From Nonomuraea glycinis (GTDB lineage Bacteria > Actinomycetota > Actinomycetes > Streptosporangiales > Streptosporangiaceae): DNA of 64,000 bases. The DNA is taken from contig NZ_BMNK01000003.1 of NCBI RefSeq assembly GCF_014646515.1, positions 186,001 through 250,000 of the forward strand, read 5' to 3'. Each line of letters begins with the position of its first letter. The first letter of the stretch is position 1. Shown here in pieces: positions 41,998-49,637 of this stretch. The notes beneath the pieces are model-generated. The model saw only the letters and a program-made list of their open reading frames with translations, was not told the DNA's origin and made no database searches. Made by a program: the position numbers and the translations under genes.

Positions 41998-43191
41998 ATG
42001 GACGACCGCCGGCGCTACGACAGGGCGACCGCGGCTCTCGAGCCGCCGTTCGCCATCCTCGATCTGGAGGCCTTTCACGCCAACGCCGCCGCCCTGGTAC
42101 GACGTGCGGCCGGCAAGCCGATCCGGGTGGCCACCAAGTCGATCCGGTCGCGGCCCCTGCTGGAGCGCGTGCTGGCCCTGGACGGCTTCCAGGGGCTGAT
42201 GGCCTTCACCCTGCCGGAGGCGCTCTGGCTGGCCGAGCGGGGGTTCGGCGACATCCTGGTGGCCTATCCGACGGCCGACCGCGAGGCCCTGGCCGCGCTG
42301 GCGGGCAACGCCGAGGCCGCCGGGCGGATCACGCTGACGGTGGACTCCACGGAGCAGCTGGCGTTCATGGACCACGCCGTGGCCGAGGTCCACCCTCGCC
42401 AAGAAATCCGCATATGTATCGACATCGACGCCGGATTTGTCGCCTTTGGTGGGAAATTTCGGGCGGGGGCGCTTCGGTCTCCCCTTCGCGACGCCGACCA
42501 GATCGCCGCCCTGGCCGCCGACATCGCCAAACGCCCCGGGTATCGTCTCGTCGGACTCCTGGCCTACGAAGCGCAGATCGCCGGAGTCGGCGACGCCCCC
42601 CGCACCGGCGCCGCCCGCGCCCGCGTGATCAGGCTCATGCAGGCCCTGTCGGCCAGGGAGCTCATGGTGCGGCGCGGCCGCATCGTCAACGCCGTCCGCC
42701 AGGTCGCCGACCTCGAATTCGTCAACGGCGGCGGCACCGGCTCCATCGAACGCACCGTACGCGAGAAGGCCGTCACCGAGGTCGCCGCCGGATCAGGACT
42801 CTTCCACCCGCGCCTGTTCGACTTCTACAGCCGCTTCACCGGCCGGCCCGCCGCCCTGTTCGCCCTGCCGGTGGTCCGCCGCCCCTCCCCCGGCGCGGTC
42901 ACCGTCCTCGGCGGCGGCTACCTCGCCTCCGGAGCCGCAGGGCCCAGCCGGCTCCCCCAGCCCTACCTGCCCGCCGGCCTGCGGTACGCGCCGGACGAGG
43001 GCGCGGGCGAGGTGCAGACCCCCCTGCTCGGCCGGCCGGCCGAAGACCTCCGGATCGGCGACCGGGTCTGGTTCCGGCACGCCAAGGCGGGTGAACTGTG
43101 CGAACGCTTCGACACCCTCCACCTCGTGGAGTCCGGCACCGTCACGGACTCCGTCCCCACCTACAGAGGCGAATCCAAAACCTTCCTCTAA
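41998..43191 (+). CDS. Alanine racemase-type PLP enzyme (amino acid deaminase/aldolase)
   Basis: A 397-residue fold-type III PLP enzyme. The PLP lysine is in RVATKSIRSRPLL near residue 40. IDIDAGF and the barrel strands resemble the N-terminal domain of alanine racemase, and the C-terminal beta domain (YLPAGLRYAPDEGAGEVQTPLLG in parts, VWFRHAKAGELCERFDTLHLV) is that of D-threonine aldolase/D-serine dehydratase-like proteins. Its substrate, probably a D-amino acid or hydroxy amino acid, is not readable. The leaderless ATG 41998 was chosen over an in-frame ATG 45 nt upstream that lies inside the promoter. It ends 4 nt into the convergent DUF3618 gene. Confidence 0.87.
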   Translation: MDDRRRYDRATAALEPPFAILDLEAFHANAAALVRRAAGKPIRVATKSIRSRPLLERVLALDGFQGLMAFTLPEALWLAERGFGDILVAYPTADREALAALAGNAEAAGRITLTVDSTEQLAFMDHAVAEVHPRQEIRICIDIDAGFVAFGGKFRAGALRSPLRDADQIAALAADIAKRPGYRLVGLLAYEAQIAGVGDAPRTGAARARVIRLMQALSARELMVRRGRIVNAVRQVADLEFVNGGGTGSIERTVREKAVTEVAAGSGLFHPRLFDFYSRFTGRPAALFALPVVRRPSPGAVTVLGGGYLASGAAGPSRLPQPYLPAGLRYAPDEGAGEVQTPLLGRPAEDLRIGDRVWFRHAKAGELCERFDTLHLVESGTVTDSVPTYRGESKTFL

Positions 43192-43514
43192 CGGCGGCGG
43201 CGGCGCCACAGCACGATGGCCGCGCCAACCACCAGCACGGCCCCCAGGCCGATCAGCACCGGCGCCAGGTTGGGCGGCTCCTCGTCCCACAGCCGCTCCG
43301 GGTCGTCGCCGAACTCCACCGGCCGTGACCTCATCCCCAGGGCGTCGCTCACCGAGGTCGCCAGAGTCCCGGCCCGGGACCGCACATCCGCCACCGTGCG
43401 CTCGGCCACGCGCTTAGGGCTCACCCGGTCGGCGATGGCGTCCACCGTCTGCGCCAACTCAGCTCGCGTCCGCGCGATCCGCCGCTCCAGCTCGTCGGGA
43501 TCGGTGTCAGCCAT
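43188..43514 (-). CDS. DUF3618 domain protein
   Basis: A 108-residue protein with the DUF3618 start PDELERRIARTRAELAQTVDAIADRVSP, an acidic/basic helical linker and one C-terminal membrane helix (LAPVLIGLGAVLVVGAAIVLW) followed by an arginine cluster. The family consists of small tail-anchored proteins of actinobacteria, usually encoded near phage-holin-like envelope genes; the role is unknown. It overlaps the preceding convergent gene by 4 nt. Confidence 0.85.
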   Translation of the reverse strand: MADTDPDELERRIARTRAELAQTVDAIADRVSPKRVAERTVADVRSRAGTLATSVSDALGMRSRPVEFGDDPERLWDEEPPNLAPVLIGLGAVLVVGAAIVLWRRRRR

Positions 43515-43661
43515 GACTCTCCTTTCGACCGCGCTGCTGGTCGTGCCCGCGCCGTCATGCGGGCACTGCCCGCTGTTGTCGTGATCAGTCTGTCAGGTCG
43601 GCACGCCGTACGGCACCGCAGGCGGCCAGGTAGGTTTTCCTGGAAGAACACTGGAGGACCT

Positions 43662-44135
43662 ATGACCGACACCAAGCTGGCGCCCGGCGACGCCGCACCC
43701 GACTTCACCCTGCCCACCGCGGACGGCGGCGAGGTCTCCCTCGACTCCTACCGCGGCAAGCGGGTGATCCTCTATTTCTACCCCGCCGCGATGACCCCTG
43801 GTTGCACCAAGCAGGCCTGTGACTTCCGTGACAACCTCGGTCAGCTCACCGCCGAAGGCTTCGTCGTCCTCGGCGTGTCGAAGGACAAGCCGGCCAAGCT
43901 CGCCAAGTTCGCCGAACACGACGCGCTGACCTTTCCGCTGCTGTCGGACCCCGAGCTGGCAATTCACCAGGCATACGGCGCGTACGGCACCAAAAAGCTC
44001 TACGGCAAGGAAGTCGTGGGCGTCATCCGCAGCACCTTCGTCATCGACGCCGACGGCAAGATCGAGCAGGCCCTCTACAACGTGAAGGCCACCGGACACG
44101 TGGCCGGCCTGAAGAAGAAGCTCGGCCTGTCCTGA
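43662..44135 (+). CDS. bcp: Thioredoxin-dependent thiol peroxidase (Bcp/PrxQ)
   Basis: A 157-residue peroxiredoxin. The peroxidatic Cys48 and resolving Cys53 lie in TPGCTKQACDFRD, the PrxQ arrangement with a four-residue spacing. YFYPAAMTPGC, GVSKDKPAKLAKFAEHDALTFPLLSDP in parts and VVGVIRSTFVIDADG are typical. It reduces peroxides in the cytoplasm using thioredoxin. ATG 43662 with GGAGG upstream was chosen over a start 35 codons earlier. It is monocistronic. Confidence 0.95.
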   Translation: MTDTKLAPGDAAPDFTLPTADGGEVSLDSYRGKRVILYFYPAAMTPGCTKQACDFRDNLGQLTAEGFVVLGVSKDKPAKLAKFAEHDALTFPLLSDPELAIHQAYGAYGTKKLYGKEVVGVIRSTFVIDADGKIEQALYNVKATGHVAGLKKKLGLS

Positions 44136-44250
44136 CCGCCCAGGGCCCGTTCAGTGCAGGTCATGAAGCCAGAAAAGCCTCATATGGGAAATCTCAGGGA
44201 AATTGCCACGCGCATCTTAACTGTCGGTGGCCTTTCCTAAACTTAAGGTC

Positions 44251-44733
44251 ATGGCCCCATATCAGAAGTACACCCAGGAGATGCTCACCGAGGCGGCAGC
44301 CGGTGCGCGCAGCGTGGCTGACGTACTCCGCTACCTGGGCATCAGATGGGCCGGTGGCAGCCATGCCCACATCAGTCGCCGGCTGAAGCACTTCAACATC
44401 GACACCTCGCACTTTGTGGGGCAAGCACACGGCAGGGGAAGGCGCTCACCTGCCGTACGCTCCTACCAGGAGATACTGGTCGTGCGGCCGCCCGACGCCA
44501 TACGCGAGAAGGCTCCTGTGCTCCGCAGAGCACTGTGTGAAGCCGGGGTTTCATACGCGTGCTCAGGCTGTAGTATTGACGGAACGTGGCAGGGAAAGGC
44601 GTTGACTCTCCATGTCGACCACATCAATGGTGGCTGGCTCGACAATCGCATGGTGAATCTGCGCTTCCTCTGCCCGAATTGCCATTCCCAAACTGCGAAT
44701 TTCGCTGGCAAGGGAAAGGTGAAGGGGTCGTAG
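44251..44733 (+). CDS. HNH endonuclease whose stop lies inside a tRNA gene
   Basis: A 160-residue HNH nuclease. The zinc-ribbon cysteines are C104/C107 and C141/C144, and the catalytic core is LTLHVDHINGGWLDNRMVNLRFLCPNCHSQ in parts (H121/H124, N131, H145). The N-terminal ~60 residues (SVADVLRYLGIRWAGGSHAHISRRLKHFNIDTSHF in parts) look like a helical DNA-binding region. The start is taken as ATG 44251, preceded by TAAACT seven bases upstream, as in leaderless transcripts; GTG 44227 is possible. The stop TAG (44731-44733) is made of tRNA positions 8-10. The gene and its flanks are clearly AT-richer than neighbours, suggesting recent transfer, perhaps as a homing-type unit. Confidence 0.85.
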   Translation: MAPYQKYTQEMLTEAAAGARSVADVLRYLGIRWAGGSHAHISRRLKHFNIDTSHFVGQAHGRGRRSPAVRSYQEILVVRPPDAIREKAPVLRRALCEAGVSYACSGCSIDGTWQGKALTLHVDHINGGWLDNRMVNLRFLCPNCHSQTANFAGKGKVKGS

Positions 44734-44797
44734 CCCAATGGCAGAGGCGCAGTTTTTAGGTAGCTGTTACGTGTGGGTTCGAATCCCACCGGCCCCA
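44724..44797 (+). tRNA. Unusual tRNA with UAG anticodon and short variable loop
   Basis: A full cloverleaf can be folded by eye. The acceptor GGGGTCG pairs with CGGCCCC (one U-G). The D-arm has a 3-bp stem GCC/GGC and a loop holding GG. The anticodon stem CAGTT/AGCTG encloses the loop TTTAGGT, so the anticodon is TAG (44757-44759). A 6-nt variable region follows, then the T-stem GTGGG/CCCAC with TTCGAAT. The discriminator is A and CCA is not encoded. UAG would read CUA leucine codons, yet bacterial tRNA-Leu has a long variable arm that this lacks. The 5' ten bases overlap the HNH coding sequence. Confidence 0.75.
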
Positions 44798-44849
44798 CAT
44801 ATTTATGAATACAGCAAATGGTCGCCACAGTTCGGCCGACTGATGCTGA

Positions 44850-45773
44850 TCACCTGACCAGATTGGCCGGTTGCTCGCCTCTGGCGAACTGGCCGATCTG
44901 GGTGGCCGCCACCTTCCAGGCGCGCTCGTCGGCCTCGGGGACGTTGCCCGCCACGTGCGGGGTGATCAGGACGCCCGGCGTGTGCCACAGCGGGTGCTCC
45001 GCGGGCAGGGGCTCGGGGTCGGTGACGTCGAGGATGGCGCGCAGGCGGCCCGACCGGGTCTCGGCGAGCAGGGCATCGGTGTCGACGACACCGCCGCGGG
45101 CCGCGTTGACGAGGATGGCGCCGTCTCGCATCCTGCTCAGGAAGTCCTGGCCGGCCAGGCGGCGGGTGTCGTCTGTCAGCGGGAGCATGAGGGCCACCAC
45201 GTCGTGGGCGGGCAGCAGGCGCGGAAGGTCGTCCATGGCGTGGATGCCGTGGCGGGCGCGGCGGGCGACCATGGTGATCTCGACGCCGAAGGGCTCCAGG
45301 CGGGTGCGGAGCTGGGTGCCGAGGTCGCCGGCGCCGAGGATGAGGATCTTCTTGCCGAACAGGGTCTCGGTCGAGCGTGGCTGCCAGCGGGCTTCCGCCT
45401 GGTTGGTCACGTACGTCGGGAGGCCGCGGTAGACGGCGAGGAGGGTGGCGACCGTCCACTCCGCCACCGCGACGCCGTGCGCGCCCCGGGCGCTGGACAG
45501 GGCGACCTGGTCGGGCAGGCGGCCGGTCAGCTGTTCGGTGCCCGCGCTGAGGGTCTGGACCAGGCGAAGAGAGGGGAGCTCCCGCACCAGGGCGAGTACG
45601 CGGTCCAGAGGGCGTGAGGGGACGACCATGACTTCGGCGCCCGAGGCTTCCGCGGGCAGCGGAGCCGTGACGTCGTAGAGGACGGGACGGACGCCGGGCA
45701 CGGCGGACAGGGCGGCGAGCCCGCGCTTCTGCGGCACAAGAGCCACCATGTCGCCGTTATGCGTCTTTGACAT
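44850..45773 (-). CDS. D-isomer-specific 2-hydroxyacid dehydrogenase
   Basis: A 307-residue NAD(P)-dependent dehydrogenase. The dinucleotide motif GAGDLGTQL is at about 150, followed by the active-site Arg (NAARGGVVD), Glu (DVTDPEPLPAEHPLW) and His (LITPHVAGN). It reduces a 2-keto acid or oxidises a D-2-hydroxy acid; many relatives prefer phosphonate or glyoxylate-type substrates, so no specific name is given. ATG 45773 follows AGGGG. It lies next to the HNH-tRNA unit but is normal in base composition, so it is likely part of the backbone. Confidence 0.9.
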   Translation of the reverse strand: MSKTHNGDMVALVPQKRGLAALSAVPGVRPVLYDVTAPLPAEASGAEVMVVPSRPLDRVLALVRELPSLRLVQTLSAGTEQLTGRLPDQVALSSARGAHGVAVAEWTVATLLAVYRGLPTYVTNQAEARWQPRSTETLFGKKILILGAGDLGTQLRTRLEPFGVEITMVARRARHGIHAMDDLPRLLPAHDVVALMLPLTDDTRRLAGQDFLSRMRDGAILVNAARGGVVDTDALLAETRSGRLRAILDVTDPEPLPAEHPLWHTPGVLITPHVAGNVPEADERAWKVAATQIGQFARGEQPANLVR

Positions 45774-45828
45774 GCGATCCCCTGGTTTCGACGGCTGGCG
45801 TCACGTTCGTTCGCCTTGCGGGGAAACC

Positions 45829-46791
45829 TTAGCCCGTGCGGGTGGGGAGCGGGCTGGGGAGGGTCGGGACCGGGCTGGGGAGGGTGGGCGCCGGCCTGGG
45901 AGGACTGATCGACGAGCCGTCGCTGGGGAAGGGCATCGGGTACGGCGCCGGTTGGCGGCAGTAGACGCCGCCGGGGGCGGGGCGGCAGTCCGGGTAGCGG
46001 GGGGCGCGATAGTCGGGCTGGAGACGGCCGTGGTGACGTTCCATGCCCGGCCGTTCCCAGTCGCCGTAGGAGGCGCGGGAGGTGATGCCACCGATCAGCA
46101 GCACGGCGGTGCCGCCGATCAGGCAGCCGAGGATGAGGCCGATCAGGCCGGCGCCGATGATCTGGGTCGGCTTCTGGCGTGCGAAGTCCCGCCAGGAACC
46201 AGCCTCCGGCGGCCGAGGCCCCGCCCACCCGGGTCCCGTGGAACCACCCGGCACAGGACCACCCGGCCCACCCGCCGCATGCCCACCCGGCACAGGACCA
46301 CCCAGCACAGGACCACCCGGCCCACCCGCCGCATGCCCACCGGGCGGGAACCCACCGGCCCCAGGCCCGGCCGCCGTGGAACCACCCATCGCATGGCCAC
46401 TCACCGTAGGCCCACCCGACGCCCCACCGCCCTGCGTGGAACCACTCGCCGTAGAATTATCCGGCGCCGCGTCACCCTGTGTCGCACCGCTCGCCGCCGC
46501 ACCTCCCGGCGTGGTGACACTCGCCGTAGGCCCGCCCGGCGCCGCGTCACCCTGTGGCGAACCGCTCGCCGCGCCACCACTCGCCGCGTGGCTGATCACC
46601 GTTGGTTCACCCGCCGGGTCGCCGCCCGGCGTGGGGCGGTCCGTGCCGGAGGGGAAGACGTCGTGGGCGGGGTCGGGTGAGGTCTGTGTGTCGTCGAACG
46701 CGGCCTGCGGCGCCTGCGCGGCACCCTCTTCGTGAATCGGGTCGCGCGGCGTCTCGCCGCGCGACCCGTCATCACGATCATGATCCGCCAT
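45829..46791 (-). CDS. Gly/Pro-rich single-span membrane protein
   Basis: A 320-residue low-complexity protein. The first ~195 residues are Gly/Ala/Ser/Pro-rich with several degenerate repeats (GGHAAGGPGGPV twice, ASGSTQGG-like units). A membrane helix follows (IIGAGLIGLILGCLIGGTAVLLIGGI), then a ~75-residue outer tail with two Cys and a Pro-rich end (PAPTLPSPVPTLPSPLP). This suggests a cytoplasmic disordered head and an extracellular tail. No function is recognised. ATG 46791 has GGGAG upstream. A perfect 10-bp GC hairpin (46741-46765) lies within its early codons. Confidence 0.7.
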   Translation of the reverse strand: MADHDRDDGSRGETPRDPIHEEGAAQAPQAAFDDTQTSPDPAHDVFPSGTDRPTPGGDPAGEPTVISHAASGGAASGSPQGDAAPGGPTASVTTPGGAAASGATQGDAAPDNSTASGSTQGGGASGGPTVSGHAMGGSTAAGPGAGGFPPGGHAAGGPGGPVLGGPVPGGHAAGGPGGPVPGGSTGPGWAGPRPPEAGSWRDFARQKPTQIIGAGLIGLILGCLIGGTAVLLIGGITSRASYGDWERPGMERHHGRLQPDYRAPRYPDCRPAPGGVYCRQPAPYPMPFPSDGSSISPPRPAPTLPSPVPTLPSPLPTRTG

Positions 46792-46938
46792 CACGATCTC
46801 CCTTTACTCGCCCCGAAGAGCGCACCCAGGTACAAGATTGGCCTACCACCCGTAAGACCCGCGTAAGACCTGGGTCGTACGCCAAAAATCAGCCTCAGGG
46901 CCGATCAACATCCGCCCATCTCTACGTATCGTGATGGT

Positions 46939-48108
46939 GTGTTCGGCAGGGTACGCGCGTGGTCCACGCGCCATGGGAAGCTGATGGACGCCCTGCGGGT
47001 GGCTCCTCTGGCTCTGCTGTGCCTGTTGCCCCTGGTCGCGTACGTGAGCGGGCCGTCGGCGGGTCCGCTGCCGCCGCTCAACGTGCCGGTCTATCTGGGT
47101 CTCAGCCTGGCGTTGCTGCTGCCGTTGCTGTGGCGGCGGCGTCCGCCGGCCGTGTTCGCGGTCGTCTCGTTGATCAGCTTCGGTCAGTGGCTGGCGGAGG
47201 CCCCGGTGGTGCCCGCCAATGTGGCGGTGCTGGTGGCGCTGTGGTCGGTGTCCTACCGTGCCTCGTTCCGCTGGGCGCTGGCCGCCATGCTGGTGGCCGA
47301 GCTGGGGGTGTTCCTGGCCCTGGTGCAGTGGGACACGCCCACGCTCGGCATGTTCTTCAGCGGTTCGATCTTCGTGGTGACGGTCTGGCTGACCGGCCTC
47401 TACGCCAACACGCGCAGGCGCTATCTGGAGAGCCTGGAGGAGCGGGCGATGCGGGCCGAGTTCGAGCGCGACCAGCAGGCCAGGATGGCGGCCGCCGCCG
47501 AGCGCGCCAGGATCGCCAGGGAGCTGCATGACGTGGTGGCGCACAATGTCAGCGTGATGGTGGTGCAGGCCGACGGCGCCGGCTACGCCATCGATGGCGA
47601 CCCCGAGCAGGCGCGGCTGGCCGTCCGCACCATCTCCAAGACCGGGCGTGAGGCGCTCGCCGAGATGCGCAGGCTGGTCGGGGTGCTGCGGGAGGGCGAG
47701 AGCACCGACTACACCCCGCAACCGGGACTCGCGCAGTTGGCGGAGTTGGTGCGAGGCGCGGGCGTGCCGGCAGGGCTTGAGGTCGTGGGCACGCCGGCCG
47801 AGTTGCCCGAGGGCAAGCAGCTCGCCGTCTACCGGATCGTCCAGGAGGCGCTCACCAACGCGCTCAAGCACGGCGGCCCGGGGGTGCGGGCGCTGGTCGA
47901 GCTCCGCTACTCCATGTTCGAGCTGGTCGTGCGGGTGACCGACGACGGACGCGGTGCCGCTGCGGCGCCCGCGCCCGGCGGGCACGGGCTGGTCGGGATG
48001 CGGGAGAGAGTCACCATGTACGGCGGAGCGGTCACGGCCGGGCCGCTGGCCGGCGGCGGGTTCGAGGTGCTGGCGACGCTGCCGGTGCCCGAGGCCAGGG
48101 CCGCCTGA
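46939..48108 (+). CDS. Sensor histidine kinase (NarL-type two-component system)
   Basis: A 389-residue membrane kinase: about five hydrophobic helices in the first ~155 residues, a short coiled coil, then HisKA_3 with His197 in ERARIARELHDVVAHNVSV and an HATPase domain ending with DDGRG and GHGLVGMRERV. The GTG start is probably leaderless: TATCGT lies six bases upstream and no ribosome binding site is seen. ATG 46984 is an alternative that would shorten the N-terminus by 15 residues. It is followed 20 nt later by its response regulator, and then by an ABC/FtsX transporter the pair likely controls. Confidence 0.92.
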   Translation: MFGRVRAWSTRHGKLMDALRVAPLALLCLLPLVAYVSGPSAGPLPPLNVPVYLGLSLALLLPLLWRRRPPAVFAVVSLISFGQWLAEAPVVPANVAVLVALWSVSYRASFRWALAAMLVAELGVFLALVQWDTPTLGMFFSGSIFVVTVWLTGLYANTRRRYLESLEERAMRAEFERDQQARMAAAAERARIARELHDVVAHNVSVMVVQADGAGYAIDGDPEQARLAVRTISKTGREALAEMRRLVGVLREGESTDYTPQPGLAQLAELVRGAGVPAGLEVVGTPAELPEGKQLAVYRIVQEALTNALKHGGPGVRALVELRYSMFELVVRVTDDGRGAAAAPAPGGHGLVGMRERVTMYGGAVTAGPLAGGGFEVLATLPVPEARAA

Positions 48109-48128
48109 GAGCCTGTGAGGAGCGGCCG

Positions 48129-48779
48129 GTGATACGCGTGATGCTCGTCGATGACCAGGAGTTGCTGCGGGCCGGGTTCAGGATGGTGCTGGGCGCCCAG
48201 CCCGACATCGAGGTGGTGGCCGAGGCGGGGGACGGCCTGCAGGCGATCGAGGTGCTGAAGGACGTCGAGGTCGACGTGGTCCTCATGGACGTGCGGATGC
48301 CGAGGATGGACGGCGTCGAGGCGACCAGGCACATCACCGGTCCGAAGGTGCTGATCCTGACGACGTTCGACCTGGACGAGTACGCCTTCGCCTCGATCAA
48401 GGCGGGGGCCTCCGCGTTCCTGCTCAAGGACGTGCCGCCCGCCGAGCTGGTGAGCGCCATCCGATCGGTGCACGCCGGTGACGCCGTGGTGGCGCCGACC
48501 ACGCTGAAGCGGATGCTCGACAGGTTCGCCACCTACCTGCCGTCGGAGGCGCCGGCCTCGACCGCGGAGCTGACGCCGCGGGAGCGGGAGGTGCTGCTCA
48601 TGGTGGCGCGGGGCCGCTCCAATCTGGAGATCGCGGCCGAGCTGGAGGTGGCGGAGGCGACGGTGAAGACGCATCTGGGCCGGGTGCTGGCCAAGCTGAG
48701 GGTCAGGGACCGGGCCCAGGTGGTGGTGTTCGCCTACGAGGCGGGGCTGATCGTGCCGTCGCATCGGCCGAACGGCTGA
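48129..48779 (+). CDS. LuxR/NarL-family response regulator
   Basis: A 216-residue regulator. The receiver domain has the acidic pair D8/D9, phospho-acceptor D54 in VVLMDVRMPRMDG and the conserved Lys in SAFLLKDVPP. The C-terminal HTH reads TPREREVLLMVARGRSNLEIAAELEVAEATVKTHLGRVLAKL in parts. GTG 48129 follows GAGGAG. With the kinase upstream it forms a complete two-component system; palindromes just after its stop and before the ABC genes are candidate binding sites. Confidence 0.95.
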   Translation: MIRVMLVDDQELLRAGFRMVLGAQPDIEVVAEAGDGLQAIEVLKDVEVDVVLMDVRMPRMDGVEATRHITGPKVLILTTFDLDEYAFASIKAGASAFLLKDVPPAELVSAIRSVHAGDAVVAPTTLKRMLDRFATYLPSEAPASTAELTPREREVLLMVARGRSNLEIAAELEVAEATVKTHLGRVLAKLRVRDRAQVVVFAYEAGLIVPSHRPNG

Positions 48780-48784
48780 CATAG

Positions 48785-48843
48785 GTCAGCTGACGGCCTA
48801 CTCAAAGTCCCTCCTCAAGGCCCATAAGTCCCGAAATTTCCGG
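48785..48843 (+). promoter_or_regulatory. Palindromes in front of the ABC/FtsX genes
   Basis: GTCAGCTGAC (48785-48794) is a perfect 10-bp palindrome. CCCGAAATTTCCGG (48830-48843) has a GAAATTTC core with one mismatched pair. Both lie in the 104-nt gap between the response regulator stop and the ABC ATPase start, where a regulator of transporter expression would bind. Neither is proven. Confidence 0.4.
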
Positions 48844-48883
48844 CCATAGCGTGAGTCGCGTTCAAGGACGACAAGGAGCGAAC

Positions 48884-49636
48884 GTGACTCTCACCGAAAC
48901 CTGGCGACAGGCCCCTCCCGCCGTGCTGGCCAAGGCCCTGACCAAGGTGTACGGCCACGGCGACGCGCAGGTGCACGCCCTGCGCGAGGTGGACGTGGCC
49001 TTCGCCACCGGCGCCTTCACCGCGATCATGGGCCCTTCCGGCTCGGGCAAGTCGACGCTGATGCACTGCCTGGCCGGACTCGACACCGCCACCTCCGGCA
49101 CGGTGCACATCGGTGACGTGGAGCTGACCGGGCTCGGCGACAAGCAGCTCACCCTGCTGCGCCGTGAGCGGATCGGCTTCATCTTCCAGGCGTTCAACCT
49201 GCTGCCCACGCTGACCGCCGAGCAGAACATCCGCCTGCCGCTCGAGATCGCGGCTCGCCAGGCCGACCAGGTGCTGTTCGACCGGGTGATCGACACCGTC
49301 GGGCTGCGTGACCGGCTGGCCCACCGGCCCGCCGAGCTGTCCGGTGGCCAGCAGCAGCGCGTGGCCGTGGCCAGGGCACTGATCAGCAAGCCGCAGGTGA
49401 TCTTCGCCGACGAGCCGACCGGCAACCTCGACTCGCGCAGCGGCGCGGAGGTACTGTCTTTCCTGCGCACGTCGGTGCGGGAGCTGGGCCAGACCATCGT
49501 CATGGTCACGCACGACCCGATGGCCGCGTCCTACGCCGACCGGGTGGTGTTCCTGCGTGACGGCGCCCTGGTCACCGACATCACCTCACCCTCGCCGCAG
49601 TCCGTGCTCGACACGCTGATGAAGCTGGAAGCCTGA
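48884..49636 (+). CDS. ABC transporter ATPase (MacB/LolD type)
   Basis: A 250-residue ATPase. Walker A is GPSGSGKST (50-58), Q-loop [17 protein letters not shown], signature [15 protein letters not shown], Walker [13 protein letters not shown], and the H-loop MVTHDP. The sequence is of the class that pairs with FtsX-like permeases in peptide-antibiotic sensing or detoxification and lipoprotein handling. GTG 48884 was chosen from AAGGAG with 5-nt spacing. The permease gene starts 1 nt after its stop. Confidence 0.95.
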   Translation: MTLTETWRQAPPAVLAKALTKVYGHGDAQVHALREVDVAFATGAFTAIMGPSGSGKSTLMHCLAGLDTATSGTVHIGDVELTGLGDKQLTLLRRERIGFIFQAFNLLPTLTAEQNIRLPLEIAARQADQVLFDRVIDTVGLRDRLAHRPAELSGGQQQRVAVARALISKPQVIFADEPTGNLDSRSGAEVLSFLRTSVRELGQTIVMVTHDPMAASYADRVVFLRDGALVTDITSPSPQSVLDTLMKLEA

Positions 49637-49637
49637 G

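Noticed and set aside
44724..44797. Amber-suppressor or pyrrolysine tRNA
   Set aside because: The anticodon is UAG, which pairs with CUA; a suppressor of UAG codons would need anticodon CUA. Pyl tRNA also has a different compact body.
46240..46560. Dispersed DNA repeat in the 46.2-46.6 kb region
   Set aside because: The repetition is explained by Gly/Pro/Ala-rich coding repeats of the membrane protein; it has no mobile-element features.
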